From Shewanella sp. UCD-KL12 (GTDB lineage: Bacteria > Pseudomonadota > Gammaproteobacteria > Enterobacterales > Shewanellaceae), in NCBI RefSeq assembly GCF_001957125.1, contig NZ_MPHJ01000001.1, positions 1,247,765 through 1,311,764 of the forward strand: a DNA stretch of 64,000 bases, given 5' to 3'. A program made the position numbers and the translations under genes. The notes under the pieces were generated by a model that worked only from the letters and a program-made list of their open reading frames with translations, was not told the DNA's origin and did no database searches. The first letter of the stretch is position 1, and the number at the start of each line of letters is the position of its first letter. Below are positions 1 to 8,664 of the stretch, piece after piece.

Positions 1-1
1 G

Positions 2-463
2 TCAGGAGGCAGGTTTCATAAAGAGATTATTAAGCTTAAGGCATTTAGAAATGTATCAGAGCCACTAGTAATACAGATGCTGATCACTGAGTTTCTAAAA
101 AGTGGTGGTTATGAACGACACTTAAAGCGGTTAAAGTCTAAATTGATAGATAACTATCGCCAAATGAGCGAATGCATTAAACAGCACTTCCCTAAGGGTA
201 CCATGATAAATACGGTTCAAGGTGGCTATCTTGTTTGGGTAAAATTACCCCCAGACTGTGACTCTAGGGTGCTATTTAAACAGGCAATATTTAAAAACGT
301 GGCATTTTTCCCCGGCGATCTGTTTTCACAGCATGGTCATTACATTAACTATATAAGATTAAATTTGGCTATCTGCTGGAGTGAGTCTGTTGAGCAATCT
401 ATTATCGTATTGGGAAATATTGTATCGAGAATGGTCAGAAGTGAGTCGCTCAGTAAGTGCTAG
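2..463 (+). CDS. C-terminal part of a MocR-type (GntR/aminotransferase) protein, 5'-truncated by the window edge
   Basis: The frame is open from base 2 to the stop at 461-463, so the first ATG at 77 is internal and the gene begins outside the window. The 153 visible residues match the C-terminal small domain of fold-type I PLP aminotransferases as found fused to GntR helix-turn-helix domains: a conserved Ser-Gly-Gly-Arg near the start, EFLKSGGYERHLKRLK, then GGYLVWVKLP and a segment with FFPGDLF and a conserved Asn-Tyr-Ile-Arg-Leu. The PLP lysine and the DNA-binding domain lie upstream and cannot be seen, so whether it is a regulator or a stand-alone aminotransferase is inferred from family resemblance only. 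Confidence 0.75.
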   Translation, partial: SGGRFHKEIIKLKAFRNVSEPLVIQMLITEFLKSGGYERHLKRLKSKLIDNYRQMSECIKQHFPKGTMINTVQGGYLVWVKLPPDCDSRVLFKQAIFKNVAFFPGDLFSQHGHYINYIRLNLAICWSESVEQSIIVLGNIVSRMVRSESLSKC

Positions 464-475
464 TTTTTTATAAAA

Positions 476-500
476 TGGCTCAATACAATGTATTGAGCCA
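476..500 (-). terminator. Intrinsic terminator for yccF
   Basis: A perfect 11-bp stem (476-486 with 490-500) has a 3-nt loop and sits between two convergent genes. Read on the minus strand it is followed by TTTTAT, which fits termination of the yccF transcript. No U-tract follows on the plus strand. Confidence 0.7.
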
Positions 501-523
501 AATAAAATCAAGACTGAGTACCT

Positions 524-931
524 TTAGGCTTTTGAAACAACCGTTTGTCCGATTGGGGTTAAGCTTAGCATAGCGAGTTTAAGGTGTTGAATCCCGAAGG
601 GAATACCAATAATTGTAACGAAACAAGCTAATGCATGGGTTAAATGACCTATCGCTAACCAGATCCCAAAGAGTAAGAACCAGATAATATTACCAACTGT
701 GCCGAATGCACCAGTACCTAAGTCCTCTTGACCCGTAAGGTGCCTTCTATTCATCTGCTCTTGGCCAAATGGCCAAAATGTCATCTCTCCGATGACAAAA
801 CATGCTCGGCCAAATGGAATACCAATGATGCTAATGAAACACAGTAATCCTGCAAGCCACCATGCTAGTCCCATGACAAATCCACCTAATACGAACCATG
901 CGATGTTAAAGATTAATCTTAATACTGCCAT
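524..931 (-). CDS. yccF: YccF-family inner membrane protein
   Basis: A 135-residue protein of the YccF (DUF307) family of small bacterial inner membrane proteins, whose biochemical role is not established. Two similar hydrophobic halves are visible, each ending in an IGIPFG motif (SIIGIPFG near residue 40 and TIIGIPFG near residue 112), the internal duplication typical of the family. The length agrees with E. coli YccF (about 148). The start at 931 is chosen because GGAGG lies just upstream and the family begins with M-A/R-x-L-R-x-I-x-N; an in-frame ATG 48 bases further upstream has no such support. The gene is monocistronic and ends at a terminator. Confidence 0.9.
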   Translation of the reverse strand: MAVLRLIFNIAWFVLGGFVMGLAWWLAGLLCFISIIGIPFGRACFVIGEMTFWPFGQEQMNRRHLTGQEDLGTGAFGTVGNIIWFLLFGIWLAIGHLTHALACFVTIIGIPFGIQHLKLAMLSLTPIGQTVVSKA

Positions 932-1149
932 TAAGGCCTCCAAATGAATGCAAAAACAGGTCAAAAATAGAAAATTCAATTACAAATAGTTAAGCTAAAA
1001 TCGTGCCATATTTATTTATTTTAAATATCAGTGCTTTAATCTTATTGTTGGCATGTTTGTTTGGTGGTTTTCATCATGATTTAGTACTTTTAGTCGATTA
1101 TTTGCAGTGGTAAAATCTCCTTATATATCCTTTTTCGTTAGATAAAAAG

Positions 1150-2076
1150 ATGAAGCTAAGTCAAACCCGAGTAGATTCAATTGAAATGTTCAACAGGGTC
1201 ATTCACGTAAAGCGTGATGATCTGCTTCACCCTGAATTCTCAGGCAATAAAGCCCGTAAGTTTGCTTACTTTCTTGAAAACGACTTTCCTGATGTAAAGA
1301 CACTGATTGGTTATGGCTCTGCTCAGGCTAACTCTTTGTACTCAATGTCTGCATTGGCAAAACTAAAGGGCTGGCAATTAGACTTTTATGTCGATCATAT
1401 CGCTTCATACATAAAGCAGCAGCCAAGAGGGAATTATAGGGCTGCATTGGAGAATGGAGCCAAGATTATTGCGTTAGATGAACAAGGAGATAGAGAGGGG
1501 AGAGATACGCTGGATTACATTACAGAAGTTGTGTTGCCGAAAACTGAAAATGCCGTTTTTGTTCCTGAAGGCGGACGTTGTGAGTTTGCCAAGCACGGTG
1601 TGTATCGACTGGCCAGAGAAATTGCTTTATGGTCAGAAGCACAAGGTTTACCTCAGCTTACGGTCTTTTTACCTTCAGGAACCGGCACTACAGCCCTTTT
1701 CTTAAATCAATACTTTGTCGAGCATGAACGAGATATTCAGGTATTAACCTGTGCGACCGTTGGAGGGGATGACTATCTTCATAGTCAGTTTTCTGAATTA
1801 ACGGACAACTCCCTCTACCACCCTAAATCCGTCATGCTCCCCAAGAAATACCATTTCGGCAAGCTGTACCGAGAGTGTTATGAAATGTGGAATAAGGTAT
1901 CTGGAGCGGGGATTGAATTTGAATTACTTTATGATCCCGTCGGCTGGATAGCCCTTGAACAGTATTTACAGTCAGATGAAAGCAATGGGGCGATACTTTA
2001 TCTACACCAAGGTGGAATGCTTGGCAATGAGACGATGTTGCCTAGGTATCGACGGAAGTACCCTGATCTTAAATAA
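1150..2076 (+). CDS. PLP-dependent enzyme, ACC deaminase / D-cysteine desulfhydrase family
   Basis: A 308-residue fold-type II PLP enzyme. SGNKARK at residues 31-37 carries the predicted Schiff-base lysine (K34), preceded by the family's VKRDDLLHPE. A PSGTGTTALF phosphate-binding loop lies near residue 176. Members of the family deaminate 1-aminocyclopropane-1-carboxylate or remove H2S and ammonia from D-cysteine; sequence alone does not settle which, and marine relatives are mostly uncharacterised. The protein is slightly shorter than typical ACC deaminases (about 338). Its 3' end overlaps the convergent next gene by 8 bases. Only a weak AAAAG precedes the ATG. Confidence 0.85.
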   Translation: MKLSQTRVDSIEMFNRVIHVKRDDLLHPEFSGNKARKFAYFLENDFPDVKTLIGYGSAQANSLYSMSALAKLKGWQLDFYVDHIASYIKQQPRGNYRAALENGAKIIALDEQGDREGRDTLDYITEVVLPKTENAVFVPEGGRCEFAKHGVYRLAREIALWSEAQGLPQLTVFLPSGTGTTALFLNQYFVEHERDIQVLTCATVGGDDYLHSQFSELTDNSLYHPKSVMLPKKYHFGKLYRECYEMWNKVSGAGIEFELLYDPVGWIALEQYLQSDESNGAILYLHQGGMLGNETMLPRYRRKYPDLK

Positions 2077-2326
2077 GCTTATTACGTTCAAGTATTTTAT
2101 GGGTACGCTTACTTAAGGTGGTTAGTTCACCAAGATCCACAAGTCCAGGCTTCTCTTGTGATGATTCCCAATAGCCCAGCTCTGTATCTAACATCTCGAG
2201 CATCTTCTTGCTGCAGCCTAAGCAGCGACCTTGGCACATCTGTGCTTCATCTAAATGAAAGGGAATCGTGGCTCTAATCTTCGTGATTAGCAGAACCATG
2301 GCTGTGCTTACGTCAGGCTTGGGCAT
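2069..2326 (-). CDS. Conserved small Cys-rich protein, function unknown
   Basis: An 85-residue protein with a compact cysteine cluster, MCQGRCLGCSKKMLEMLD at residues 30-47, that could bind a metal ion. I recognise the pattern as that of a conserved gammaproteobacterial hypothetical family but know of no assigned function. No signal peptide or membrane segment is visible. The gene is convergent with the PLP enzyme, overlapping its last codons. The region upstream of its start holds two strong hairpins (2403-2556). Confidence 0.6.
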   Translation of the reverse strand: MPKPDVSTAMVLLITKIRATIPFHLDEAQMCQGRCLGCSKKMLEMLDTELGYWESSQEKPGLVDLGELTTLSKRTHKILERNKLI

Positions 2327-2402
2327 ATAAAGGAATATATGTTTGTGGGTTGTTTGATAGTGTAAAGCTGAGGGTATTTTAGAGCAAGTGGGTTTTTACC
2401 GT

Positions 2403-2556
2403 TTGGTCAGGCTAAGTATCTGTGAAAGTGATACAGCCTGGACCAAAGGTAGGTACTGCTTGAGTTGCTGAGTAGCCAGCTTAATGGTGCCGGTCCTACT
2501 TGTCGTTAGCGTAACCCGCTTCAGACATTCGATACAGATGAGAGGAGGTGTATCGA
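2403..2556. other. Structured intergenic stretch with two hairpins
   Basis: Two inverted repeats lie between small minus-strand genes. The first pairs 2403-2420 with 2430-2446 (TTGGTC, AGGCT and GTATC arms, 16 base pairs with one 2-nt and one 1-nt bulge, 9-nt loop). The second pairs 2529-2536 (TCGATACA) with 2549-2556, enclosing a purine-rich 12-nt loop. Neither is followed by a U-tract, so terminators are unlikely. They could be a leader RNA or an intergenic repeat; no family is recognised. Confidence 0.4.
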
Positions 2557-2598
2557 TTAGCTTAGGTGTAACTATAATTCAGTACTTTGATAACGCTT

Positions 2599-2772
2599 TT
2601 ATTTATTGCCTGAAAGTAGCCAGTTCATAAATTTAAGTGCTTCAGTACGTTTTGAGAACGTTTGTTTATTTTTTCCATGGCTATCGGTAAATGCGATAGA
2701 AGATTTATTTACTGAAATAGAATCTACTGGAAAATTAACTGTGATCTCATGACCGTTTACATTGTACGACAT
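2599..2772 (-). CDS. Small protein of 57 residues, function unknown
   Basis: A complete short frame begins at ATG 2770-2772, with AAGGAG 8 bases upstream, and ends at TAA 2599-2601. The product starts MSYNVNGHEITVNFPVDSIS and contains KNKQTFSKRTEALKFMNWLL near its end. It is a mixed hydrophilic/hydrophobic sequence with no signal peptide, membrane segment or cysteines. The strong ribosome binding site and balanced amino-acid composition argue that it is real. I do not recognise a family. It lies alone between the Cys-rich gene and the MscS gene, on the strand opposite to the latter. Confidence 0.6.
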   Translation of the reverse strand: MSYNVNGHEITVNFPVDSISVNKSSIAFTDSHGKNKQTFSKRTEALKFMNWLLSGNK

Positions 2773-3251
2773 AGGTCATACTCCTTATTGATTGCTGCTA
2801 AAAATAACTAGCAGGCATTTGTATTTAATAATAAAAATCCTTAGCGAATTGCAAAAGATGAGCATTAAGTGTGTCTTGAGACTACCCAGCTTCAACATCT
2901 TAATCAAGTTATCTAGATTCAAACTGTGTGACTAATTGTAACAAGATGAATATAGCTATCTTCAATCCTGTTCAGTTCAACATAGTGATATGACAGTCTG
3001 ATGACGAAAGATGATGTATCGGAGCTTTTTATATTTTGCGAGGCGGAGACGATAATAGGTCTAGCGAAAGGAAAATATAGCAGTTATCTCAAATCTGTTG
3101 GTGATTATATAGACACAAGCATACTTGTCAATATACGAATGCACAAATTTGGTCATTTTCGTTGGAGTGAGGAAATTGTGTTGTGAAACTGTTGTTTATG
3201 GAAATTGGTGGTAGAATTTGTCTGTGTTTTGTTAATTAACGGTCGTAGTGA
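2773..3251. other. Intergenic stretch without a convincing gene
   Basis: About 480 bases separate the 57-residue gene from the MscS gene. A 61-codon frame at 3001-3186 is open but lacks a ribosome binding site and any recognisable feature, so it is not called. The segment presumably holds the divergent promoters of the neighbours, but no clear -35/-10 pair or repeat is seen. Confidence 0.5.
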
Positions 3252-4865
3252 ATGAGATTGAGTTGCTGGAGCATTGTCCTTTTATCGTTTTCTTTATTAT
3301 TTTGCTCGCACGGTTTTGCTGCGGGAACGCCAAGTATGGCGAGTGTGCTTAAAGGTGCTTCAACTGAAGAGGAGAAACCTGCTGAACTTTCTGTTCATAA
3401 GAAGTATGAATATAAAGATAAGTTAAAGCGTGATACGCCAAGAGGAACCTTAGAAGGTTTTACTCAAGCATCCTATGAACAAGACTATGAGCTAGCTGCA
3501 GAATTTCTTGATCTTAGATACCTCCCTGAGGGGATGACAAAGGCGCAAGGTGCTGAATATGCATCAAAGCTTCAGGCGATTATTGACAGAAATATCTGGG
3601 TCGATCTTGACGAAATTAATGACTCCCCCCGTGGTCTAGATAACGATATGTTGCCTGCATACCGTGATGCTTTTGGCCGTATTAAAGTTGAAAGTGGCGA
3701 GGTTTCCCTCCTTTTGCAGCGAGTTCCTGGCGAGCAAGGCTCTATCTGGAAAATCTCGAATGCCACGGTTGCAAAAATCCCGACCTTATATGAACAGCTT
3801 GGTTACGGGCCTGTCGTTGAATGGTTTGTCGATAATATTCCCGAAGGCCGTTTGTTTAAGGTTAATCTGTGGGAGCTAACCTTATTACTGGTTTATTTAG
3901 CCGCCGCATTTTTAATTGTGGTCCCAATAACTTGGGTCACAAAGCTCATCATATTGAAGAGCCAGTATTCCCTTAAACAAGAACTATCATACATAGTGGC
4001 AGGCCCATTACGCTTCTTTTTAGCGGTTGTCTTAGATAGAGCGTGGATAGCGAACAGTAGCATCTCTGCCATGGCATTAGAGATGATAAACACTGGCTTT
4101 TTGATGTTTATCGCGATCATATGGCTGGTGTGGTCCTCTTTAGGCATTTTACAAGCTGGGCTAAAAAGGCGATGGCTTGATAAAGATAATCAACAAGGGG
4201 CTTCTCTGCTTGGCCCGCTAACTAACTTTGTCAGGGTCATTTTTGTCGCACTTGCTACCTTGGTCTGGCTTGAACATCTTGGGTTCAGTGCCAGCGCGAT
4301 TTTAGCTGGTATGGGGATAGGTGGCGTCGCTATCGCACTGGCATCTAAGCAATCTATTGAGAACTTTATTGGCACAATAACCTTATACTCAGCAGCACCG
4401 ATTAGGGTTGGACACCTGTGCCGCTTCGGGGCTATTAACGGTACTGTCGAGGAGATAGGTTTAAGGTGCACGCAAATAAGAACGCTAGATAGAACGCTCA
4501 TCCATGTGCCTAATGCTAAGTTGGCGGAGATGGAGATAGAAAATATCTCAGAGCGCGAAAAGATAAGGTTTAAAGCTGATATTAGACTCGAATATGGCAC
4601 TTCATCAGAGCAACTTAAGGCGATAATTTCCGATATTACTTCAATGTTAGAACAACATGATAATGTTGATGAAAGCCCATTGAGAGTGACATTCCAAGGC
4701 TTTGGTTTGCATGGATTACAGGTTAATGTTTTCGCCTATGTCGGCACAACAAGTTACCCAACTTATCAATTGGTCGCTGAAGAGCTTCATTTAGGCATTA
4801 TGGATATAGTGGTTAATCACGGCTCAAGGATTATTCCAGTAGCGCCTATAGCGGCAAAAATCTAG
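3252..4865 (+). CDS. MscS-family mechanosensitive ion channel
   Basis: A 537-residue membrane protein. An N-terminal signal sequence ends near residue 24 (SHGFAAG) and is followed by a periplasmic domain of about 180 residues. Four hydrophobic helices then lead to the MscS signature: a Gly/Ala-rich pore helix (AILAGMGIGGVAIALASKQS, around residues 350-370), the beta domain (GTVEEIGLRCTQIRTLDRTL) and HVPNAKLAEMEIENIS. Such channels open on membrane tension and release solutes during hypo-osmotic shock. The extra periplasmic N-terminal domain distinguishes it from the 286-residue E. coli MscS and resembles the larger MscK/YbdG-like variants. The gene stands alone. Confidence 0.9.
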   Translation: MRLSCWSIVLLSFSLLFCSHGFAAGTPSMASVLKGASTEEEKPAELSVHKKYEYKDKLKRDTPRGTLEGFTQASYEQDYELAAEFLDLRYLPEGMTKAQGAEYASKLQAIIDRNIWVDLDEINDSPRGLDNDMLPAYRDAFGRIKVESGEVSLLLQRVPGEQGSIWKISNATVAKIPTLYEQLGYGPVVEWFVDNIPEGRLFKVNLWELTLLLVYLAAAFLIVVPITWVTKLIILKSQYSLKQELSYIVAGPLRFFLAVVLDRAWIANSSISAMALEMINTGFLMFIAIIWLVWSSLGILQAGLKRRWLDKDNQQGASLLGPLTNFVRVIFVALATLVWLEHLGFSASAILAGMGIGGVAIALASKQSIENFIGTITLYSAAPIRVGHLCRFGAINGTVEEIGLRCTQIRTLDRTLIHVPNAKLAEMEIENISEREKIRFKADIRLEYGTSSEQLKAIISDITSMLEQHDNVDESPLRVTFQGFGLHGLQVNVFAYVGTTSYPTYQLVAEELHLGIMDIVVNHGSRIIPVAPIAAKI

Positions 4866-4983
4866 CGGTTTTTCAATGATAGTATGATATAAACTTGTTT
4901 AAAATCAGTTATCGCAGCTTAATAAATACTATAATAAGCAAGAATGATTTTTTAGTTTTTCCAATTTTTTGAGAGTAAACATA

Positions 4984-5925
4984 ATGGCTAAAGTACTTGA
5001 TTCAGTAAACCAACGCACACAACTGGTTGGTGAAAATCGGCTGGAACTATTACTCTTCAGAATCAATGCTACTCAACTATTTGCCATTAATGTTTTTAAG
5101 GTTAAAGAGGTGGTTAAGCTCCCTGTGCTAAGTGGCATGCCAGGAAGTCATTCTCATATTAGCGGTGTCGCCAATATTCGAGGCTCCTCTATTCCCGTTA
5201 TCGATCTGCGCAGTGCTATCGGTTTTCGCCCGATAACAGGTGAGCATGAAGCAAATATGATCATTACTGAGTATAACCGCAGTGTACAAGGCTTTAAGGT
5301 TGGAAAAGTTGAACATATTGTTAATTTAACTTGGGGGGATATCTTACCTCCACCAAAGTCTGCTGGAAATCATAATTATTTAACGGCAATCACTCATATT
5401 GAAATGGATGGTAAACAGCAACTGGTTTCCATTATAGATGTAGAGAAGGTATTAGCTGAGATCATCCATTATGATATCACCTTATCGGAAGGTGTATTAG
5501 ATGAACAACTTAGCCATGAGATGGTTGGGCGTAAGATACTTATTGCCGATGACTCATCTACCGCAAGGCGACAAATAAAAGAGACCCTTGAGCCTTTAGG
5601 TATTGAGATCTTAGAGGTCTCTGACGGCCTGCAAGCGTTAAGAACATTGCAAAAATGGTGTGATGAGGGAAAAACAATTCAAGAAGAGATCTTGATGTTG
5701 ATCACAGATGCCGAAATGCCTGAAATGGACGGTTATAAGCTCACCCATGAGATCCGTAATGACAAACGAATGAAAGATCTGTATATCACGTTAAACACAT
5801 CATTAAGTGGCAGTTTTAATAACGCTATGGTGGAGAAAGTAGGCTGCGATCGATTTATTTCAAAATTCCAACCTGATCTTTTAGTTGATGTCGTACAGCA
5901 ACGACTTAGAGAGATCTTATCTTAA
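4984..5925 (+). CDS. cheV: Chemotaxis coupling protein CheV (CheW + receiver)
   Basis: A 313-residue cytoplasmic protein with an N-terminal CheW-like domain (roughly residues 15-165, with FAINVFKVKEVVKLP and VANIRGSSIPVIDL) and a C-terminal receiver domain from about 184 (KILIADDSSTARRQI). D242 in LITDAEMPEMDGYK is the expected phospho-acceptor. CheV links chemoreceptors to CheA and adapts signalling through receiver phosphorylation. The start at 4984 is preferred over an in-frame ATG five codons upstream because CheV proteins begin close to this point. It is an orphan here, without other che genes, as is common for CheV paralogs. Confidence 0.92.
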   Translation: MAKVLDSVNQRTQLVGENRLELLLFRINATQLFAINVFKVKEVVKLPVLSGMPGSHSHISGVANIRGSSIPVIDLRSAIGFRPITGEHEANMIITEYNRSVQGFKVGKVEHIVNLTWGDILPPPKSAGNHNYLTAITHIEMDGKQQLVSIIDVEKVLAEIIHYDITLSEGVLDEQLSHEMVGRKILIADDSSTARRQIKETLEPLGIEILEVSDGLQALRTLQKWCDEGKTIQEEILMLITDAEMPEMDGYKLTHEIRNDKRMKDLYITLNTSLSGSFNNAMVEKVGCDRFISKFQPDLLVDVVQQRLREILS

Positions 5926-5948
5926 GCTAGCTAAGTGAAAAACCAATT

Positions 5949-6620
5949 TTAAAACCAGGTTTTTTTATTTAACTCGTTGCCTTGTTCAACAGCGATATCC
6001 TTGACCACTTCTTGTTTAACGCGTTTTGTGGAGGCTATATTGATGCGGGCTATTCTAACCGCATAACCAAAGCGCTGCCGGCCCACTTGGGATAAGATGG
6101 CTTCAAAAAAAGGTCTATCTAACCCTAAGGTTTGGCTGTAATGGGTGACAGCCTTCGACATTGAGCTATATTTGACACCGTCAAATTCGAAACCTGGTGA
6201 ATAACTCGCTGTGTCTATGGTTATCCCATCTAAAATTATTGGCCATCCTGTGGCATTGACTCTATCTCGGGCGATAAGGTACATCATCCAAGCGCTTTTC
6301 TTGAATCCTTCAAATACCTTACAAGAAAATTCAGAGTCTATGAGTTCTTGCTCGGTCCAATTCACGCCTATGGCTAAATGCTTTGCATAGATCCGCATGA
6401 GTTCATCTTTAACCGCTATTTGACAGTCCCAAATTGAAGTTAACGGACTTTTTTGGGCCAGTTTCAAGCACTCTTTACAGGCTGGAATGCCAAGGCTTGG
6501 ATGCGGAGTATGGACGCTGGCATGGTATTCAAATACACAGTTACTTGGCTCACTGCAGAACCAACAGGTATGACGAAGTTCAAAGGGAACATCGATTAGG
6601 GGAACTGATTGCGTCACCAT
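5949..6620 (-). CDS. Conserved protein with N-terminal Cys cluster, function unknown
   Basis: A 223-residue soluble protein. The N-terminal part carries CWFCSEPSNC followed by PACKEC about 25 residues on, together a plausible four-cysteine zinc site reminiscent of HNH-associated fingers, but the catalytic HNH residues are not apparent. The C-terminal half is helical and basic (RQRFGYAVRIARINIASTKR). I do not recognise a characterised family. The start is uncertain: ATG at 6618-6620 is used, and TTG at 6636-6638 is an alternative in frame. The stop lies in a short inverted repeat shared with the convergent cheV end. Confidence 0.6.
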   Translation of the reverse strand: MVTQSVPLIDVPFELRHTCWFCSEPSNCVFEYHASVHTPHPSLGIPACKECLKLAQKSPLTSIWDCQIAVKDELMRIYAKHLAIGVNWTEQELIDSEFSCKVFEGFKKSAWMMYLIARDRVNATGWPIILDGITIDTASYSPGFEFDGVKYSSMSKAVTHYSQTLGLDRPFFEAILSQVGRQRFGYAVRIARINIASTKRVKQEVVKDIAVEQGNELNKKTWF

Positions 6621-6686
6621 TTTATTGAAGTGACGCAATAGGAGAGCAAAAACTCATTTGCAGATAATTAGAAGTAAGCTTTGAGC

Positions 6687-7046
6687 TTACTCCTCTTCGA
6701 CATTAACTAAAGAGGTCGCAAGTTCGATAGGATCGATCTCTAGGCATTCTTGATCCGCTAGCCAATCGGTACCGACAAGTACACCATCATCGTTCAAATC
6801 GGATACCCAGAACTCTAAAAATTCAACTAAAGTGATAGATACAGGCTGGTAATCTGCCCACTCTTCACTACAGTGAACCTTTGCTCGCTCTTCAGAAGAC
6901 CAAAGAGGCATAACATCAGTGTTTTCATACTCTGATGAATCACATACTACCCAACCTTCACCTGTCTCATCTTGTAATCCCCAGACGACTTGATGTTGTT
7001 TTACATTTTCGATAAAGCTAGCTAGTTCAGGGGTTATTTCGCTCAT
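6687..7046 (-). CDS. DUF2750 domain protein
   Basis: A 119-residue acidic cytoplasmic protein. The order WGLQDETGEGWVVCDSSE, then LWSSEERAKVHCSEEW, then the Leu/Phe/Trp-rich segment ending in FWVSDL and GTDW, is characteristic of the DUF2750 family, whose function is unknown. The start at 7046 is chosen because AAGAGA precedes it at good distance and the family begins with M-S-x-x-x; the longer frame to 7091 would add a basic tail without support. It is followed after a short gap by the Cys-cluster gene on the same strand, possibly one transcript. Confidence 0.75.
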   Translation of the reverse strand: MSEITPELASFIENVKQHQVVWGLQDETGEGWVVCDSSEYENTDVMPLWSSEERAKVHCSEEWADYQPVSITLVEFLEFWVSDLNDDGVLVGTDWLADQECLEIDPIELATSLVNVEEE

Positions 7047-7307
7047 GATAGGTCTCTTAAGTGTGATTTTAACCGGGCCATTATACGGCAAGTACGAGGT
7101 TCGCCAAGGAAATCTTCAAAGAAGTCACCTGGAAAAGCAAACATTAAGTAAAAATAACCTTTTTCTAGCAAAAAACGCGGATTAATACTTAATATATGTT
7201 GTTCGTATAGTTATTATGGCTCAGATTGTTGTCGTTATAGCGATACAGAGAGTTTTTTCTTTCTTCATTATGGTCAAATTTTTTATTGCATTCTTGGAGT
7301 TGTCGTT

Positions 7308-8495
7308 TTGAATAAAAATGTCCCAATAGCATCCGCTTTATTTCTTTCCTCTCTGTGGGTGATGCCCGCCGTAGCCAATGATTTTGCCAGTTGTGTGGTT
7401 AAGCTAAAGGAAACAGCGCAGCAGCAAGGTTTGTCACAAGATACCATCGACAATACTTTAGCTAATGTTAAGTACGTTTCTAGAGTGATTGAGCTCGATA
7501 AGAAGCAACCTGAGTTTAGTCAGACTTTCGATAACTATTTTAGTAAGCGAGTGACTGATTGGCGGGTGCAACAGGGCCGCAAGATGCTTAAAGAGAATAA
7601 GGTGTTGCTGGAGCAATTACAGGATACCTATGGTATTCCACCTCAGTATCTGATGGCGTTTTGGGGGCTTGAAACAAATTTCGGTTCTTATAAAGGCAAA
7701 ATGCCTGTTTTAGATTCATTAGCGACTTTGGCTTGCGATCCGCGCCGCAGTAAATATTTCACTGGCGAACTGATGAAGGCTCTGAAGCTCAAAGAGAAGT
7801 ATGATTTCGATGCGTCTCAAATGGTTGGCTCTTGGGCTGGTGCTATGGGGCATACTCAGTTTATGCCGAGTGCTTACACCCATTATGCTGTAGACGGTGA
7901 TGGTGATGGCAAAGCTGATCTTTGGAACAGTACGGCAGATGCGTTAACCTCAGCAGCAAACTTTTTGAATCAACTTGGCTGGCAGCGTAATGAGCGTTGG
8001 GGCAGGGAGGTTAGCTTGCCCGAGAATTTTGATTATGACTACTTGGGCAAAGCAAAATCACAGTCGCTTATAGAGTGGCAAAAGCTTGGTGTTATGCAGA
8101 GTAATGGCGGTGCTCTTTCTACACCAGATATGAATGCAGCACTTTATCTTCCCGCCGGATATACAGGGCCAGCATTTCTTGGTTATAAGAACTTTGATGT
8201 GATAATGCGCTGGAATCGTTCTATATTTTACGCCATCGCCGTTGGACATTTAGCGGATAGAATCAATGGTGGTGTGAGTTTAGTGGTATCTCCGCCTAAG
8301 CAGGATAACTTGAGCCGTGCGAGAGTGAAAACACTGCAAGCAAAGCTAAATGCAAAAGGTTTTGATGTCGGTAAGCCTGATGGCGTCATGGGCACTAATT
8401 CAAAAGCTGGTTTACGTGCTTATCAGAAAAGCATTGGTTTAGTTGCTGATGGTTTCCCTAGTGAAGCCACATTTAAAGCCATTGGGGTAAATTAA
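7308..8495 (+). CDS. MltB-family lytic murein transglycosylase with peptidoglycan-binding domain
   Basis: A 395-residue exported enzyme that cleaves glycan strands of peptidoglycan to 1,6-anhydro ends. Translation starts at TTG with GGAG seven bases upstream. A signal peptide ends at PAVAND (about residue 24). The catalytic domain shows FWGLETNFG with the predicted catalytic glutamate, then VGSWAGAMGHTQFMPS and DGDGDGKADLWNS. A C-terminal PG_binding_1 domain (about residues 335-395, ARVKTLQAKLNAKGF to GLVADGFPS) completes the architecture. There is no lipobox, so it should be soluble in the periplasm, unlike E. coli MltB. A strong terminator follows. Confidence 0.92.
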   Translation: MNKNVPIASALFLSSLWVMPAVANDFASCVVKLKETAQQQGLSQDTIDNTLANVKYVSRVIELDKKQPEFSQTFDNYFSKRVTDWRVQQGRKMLKENKVLLEQLQDTYGIPPQYLMAFWGLETNFGSYKGKMPVLDSLATLACDPRRSKYFTGELMKALKLKEKYDFDASQMVGSWAGAMGHTQFMPSAYTHYAVDGDGDGKADLWNSTADALTSAANFLNQLGWQRNERWGREVSLPENFDYDYLGKAKSQSLIEWQKLGVMQSNGGALSTPDMNAALYLPAGYTGPAFLGYKNFDVIMRWNRSIFYAIAVGHLADRINGGVSLVVSPPKQDNLSRARVKTLQAKLNAKGFDVGKPDGVMGTNSKAGLRAYQKSIGLVADGFPSEATFKAIGVN

Positions 8496-8549
8496 TCAGG
8501 CTAGTTTTATAATGTTCGCCTGAACCTACTTAGCGCTGTGCTTTCCTAT

Positions 8550-8585
8550 AAAGGTGTAATCATTATGATTGCACCTTTTTGTTTT
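8550..8585 (+). terminator. Intrinsic terminator after the transglycosylase
   Basis: The arms AAAGGTG-AATCA and TGATT-CACCTTT form a stem of about 12 base pairs with one opposed mismatch and a 3-nt loop, followed by TTTTTGTTTT. It lies 55 bases after the stop of the transglycosylase and ahead of the WYL gene. Confidence 0.85.
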
Positions 8586-8664
8586 ATCCATTACATTATT
8601 GCTATCAACAGTATGCACTGAAATCATTTCTGCTGCAGAGAACAATACAAAGAGAGAACAGTAT

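Noticed and set aside
3001-3186. 61-codon open frame between the 57-residue gene and the MscS gene
   Set aside because: No ribosome binding site, no recognisable motif, and AT-rich intergenic context; a chance frame is as likely.
4190-4600. 136-codon minus-strand frame inside the MscS gene
   Set aside because: It is the antisense shadow of the conserved MscS pore and beta domain.
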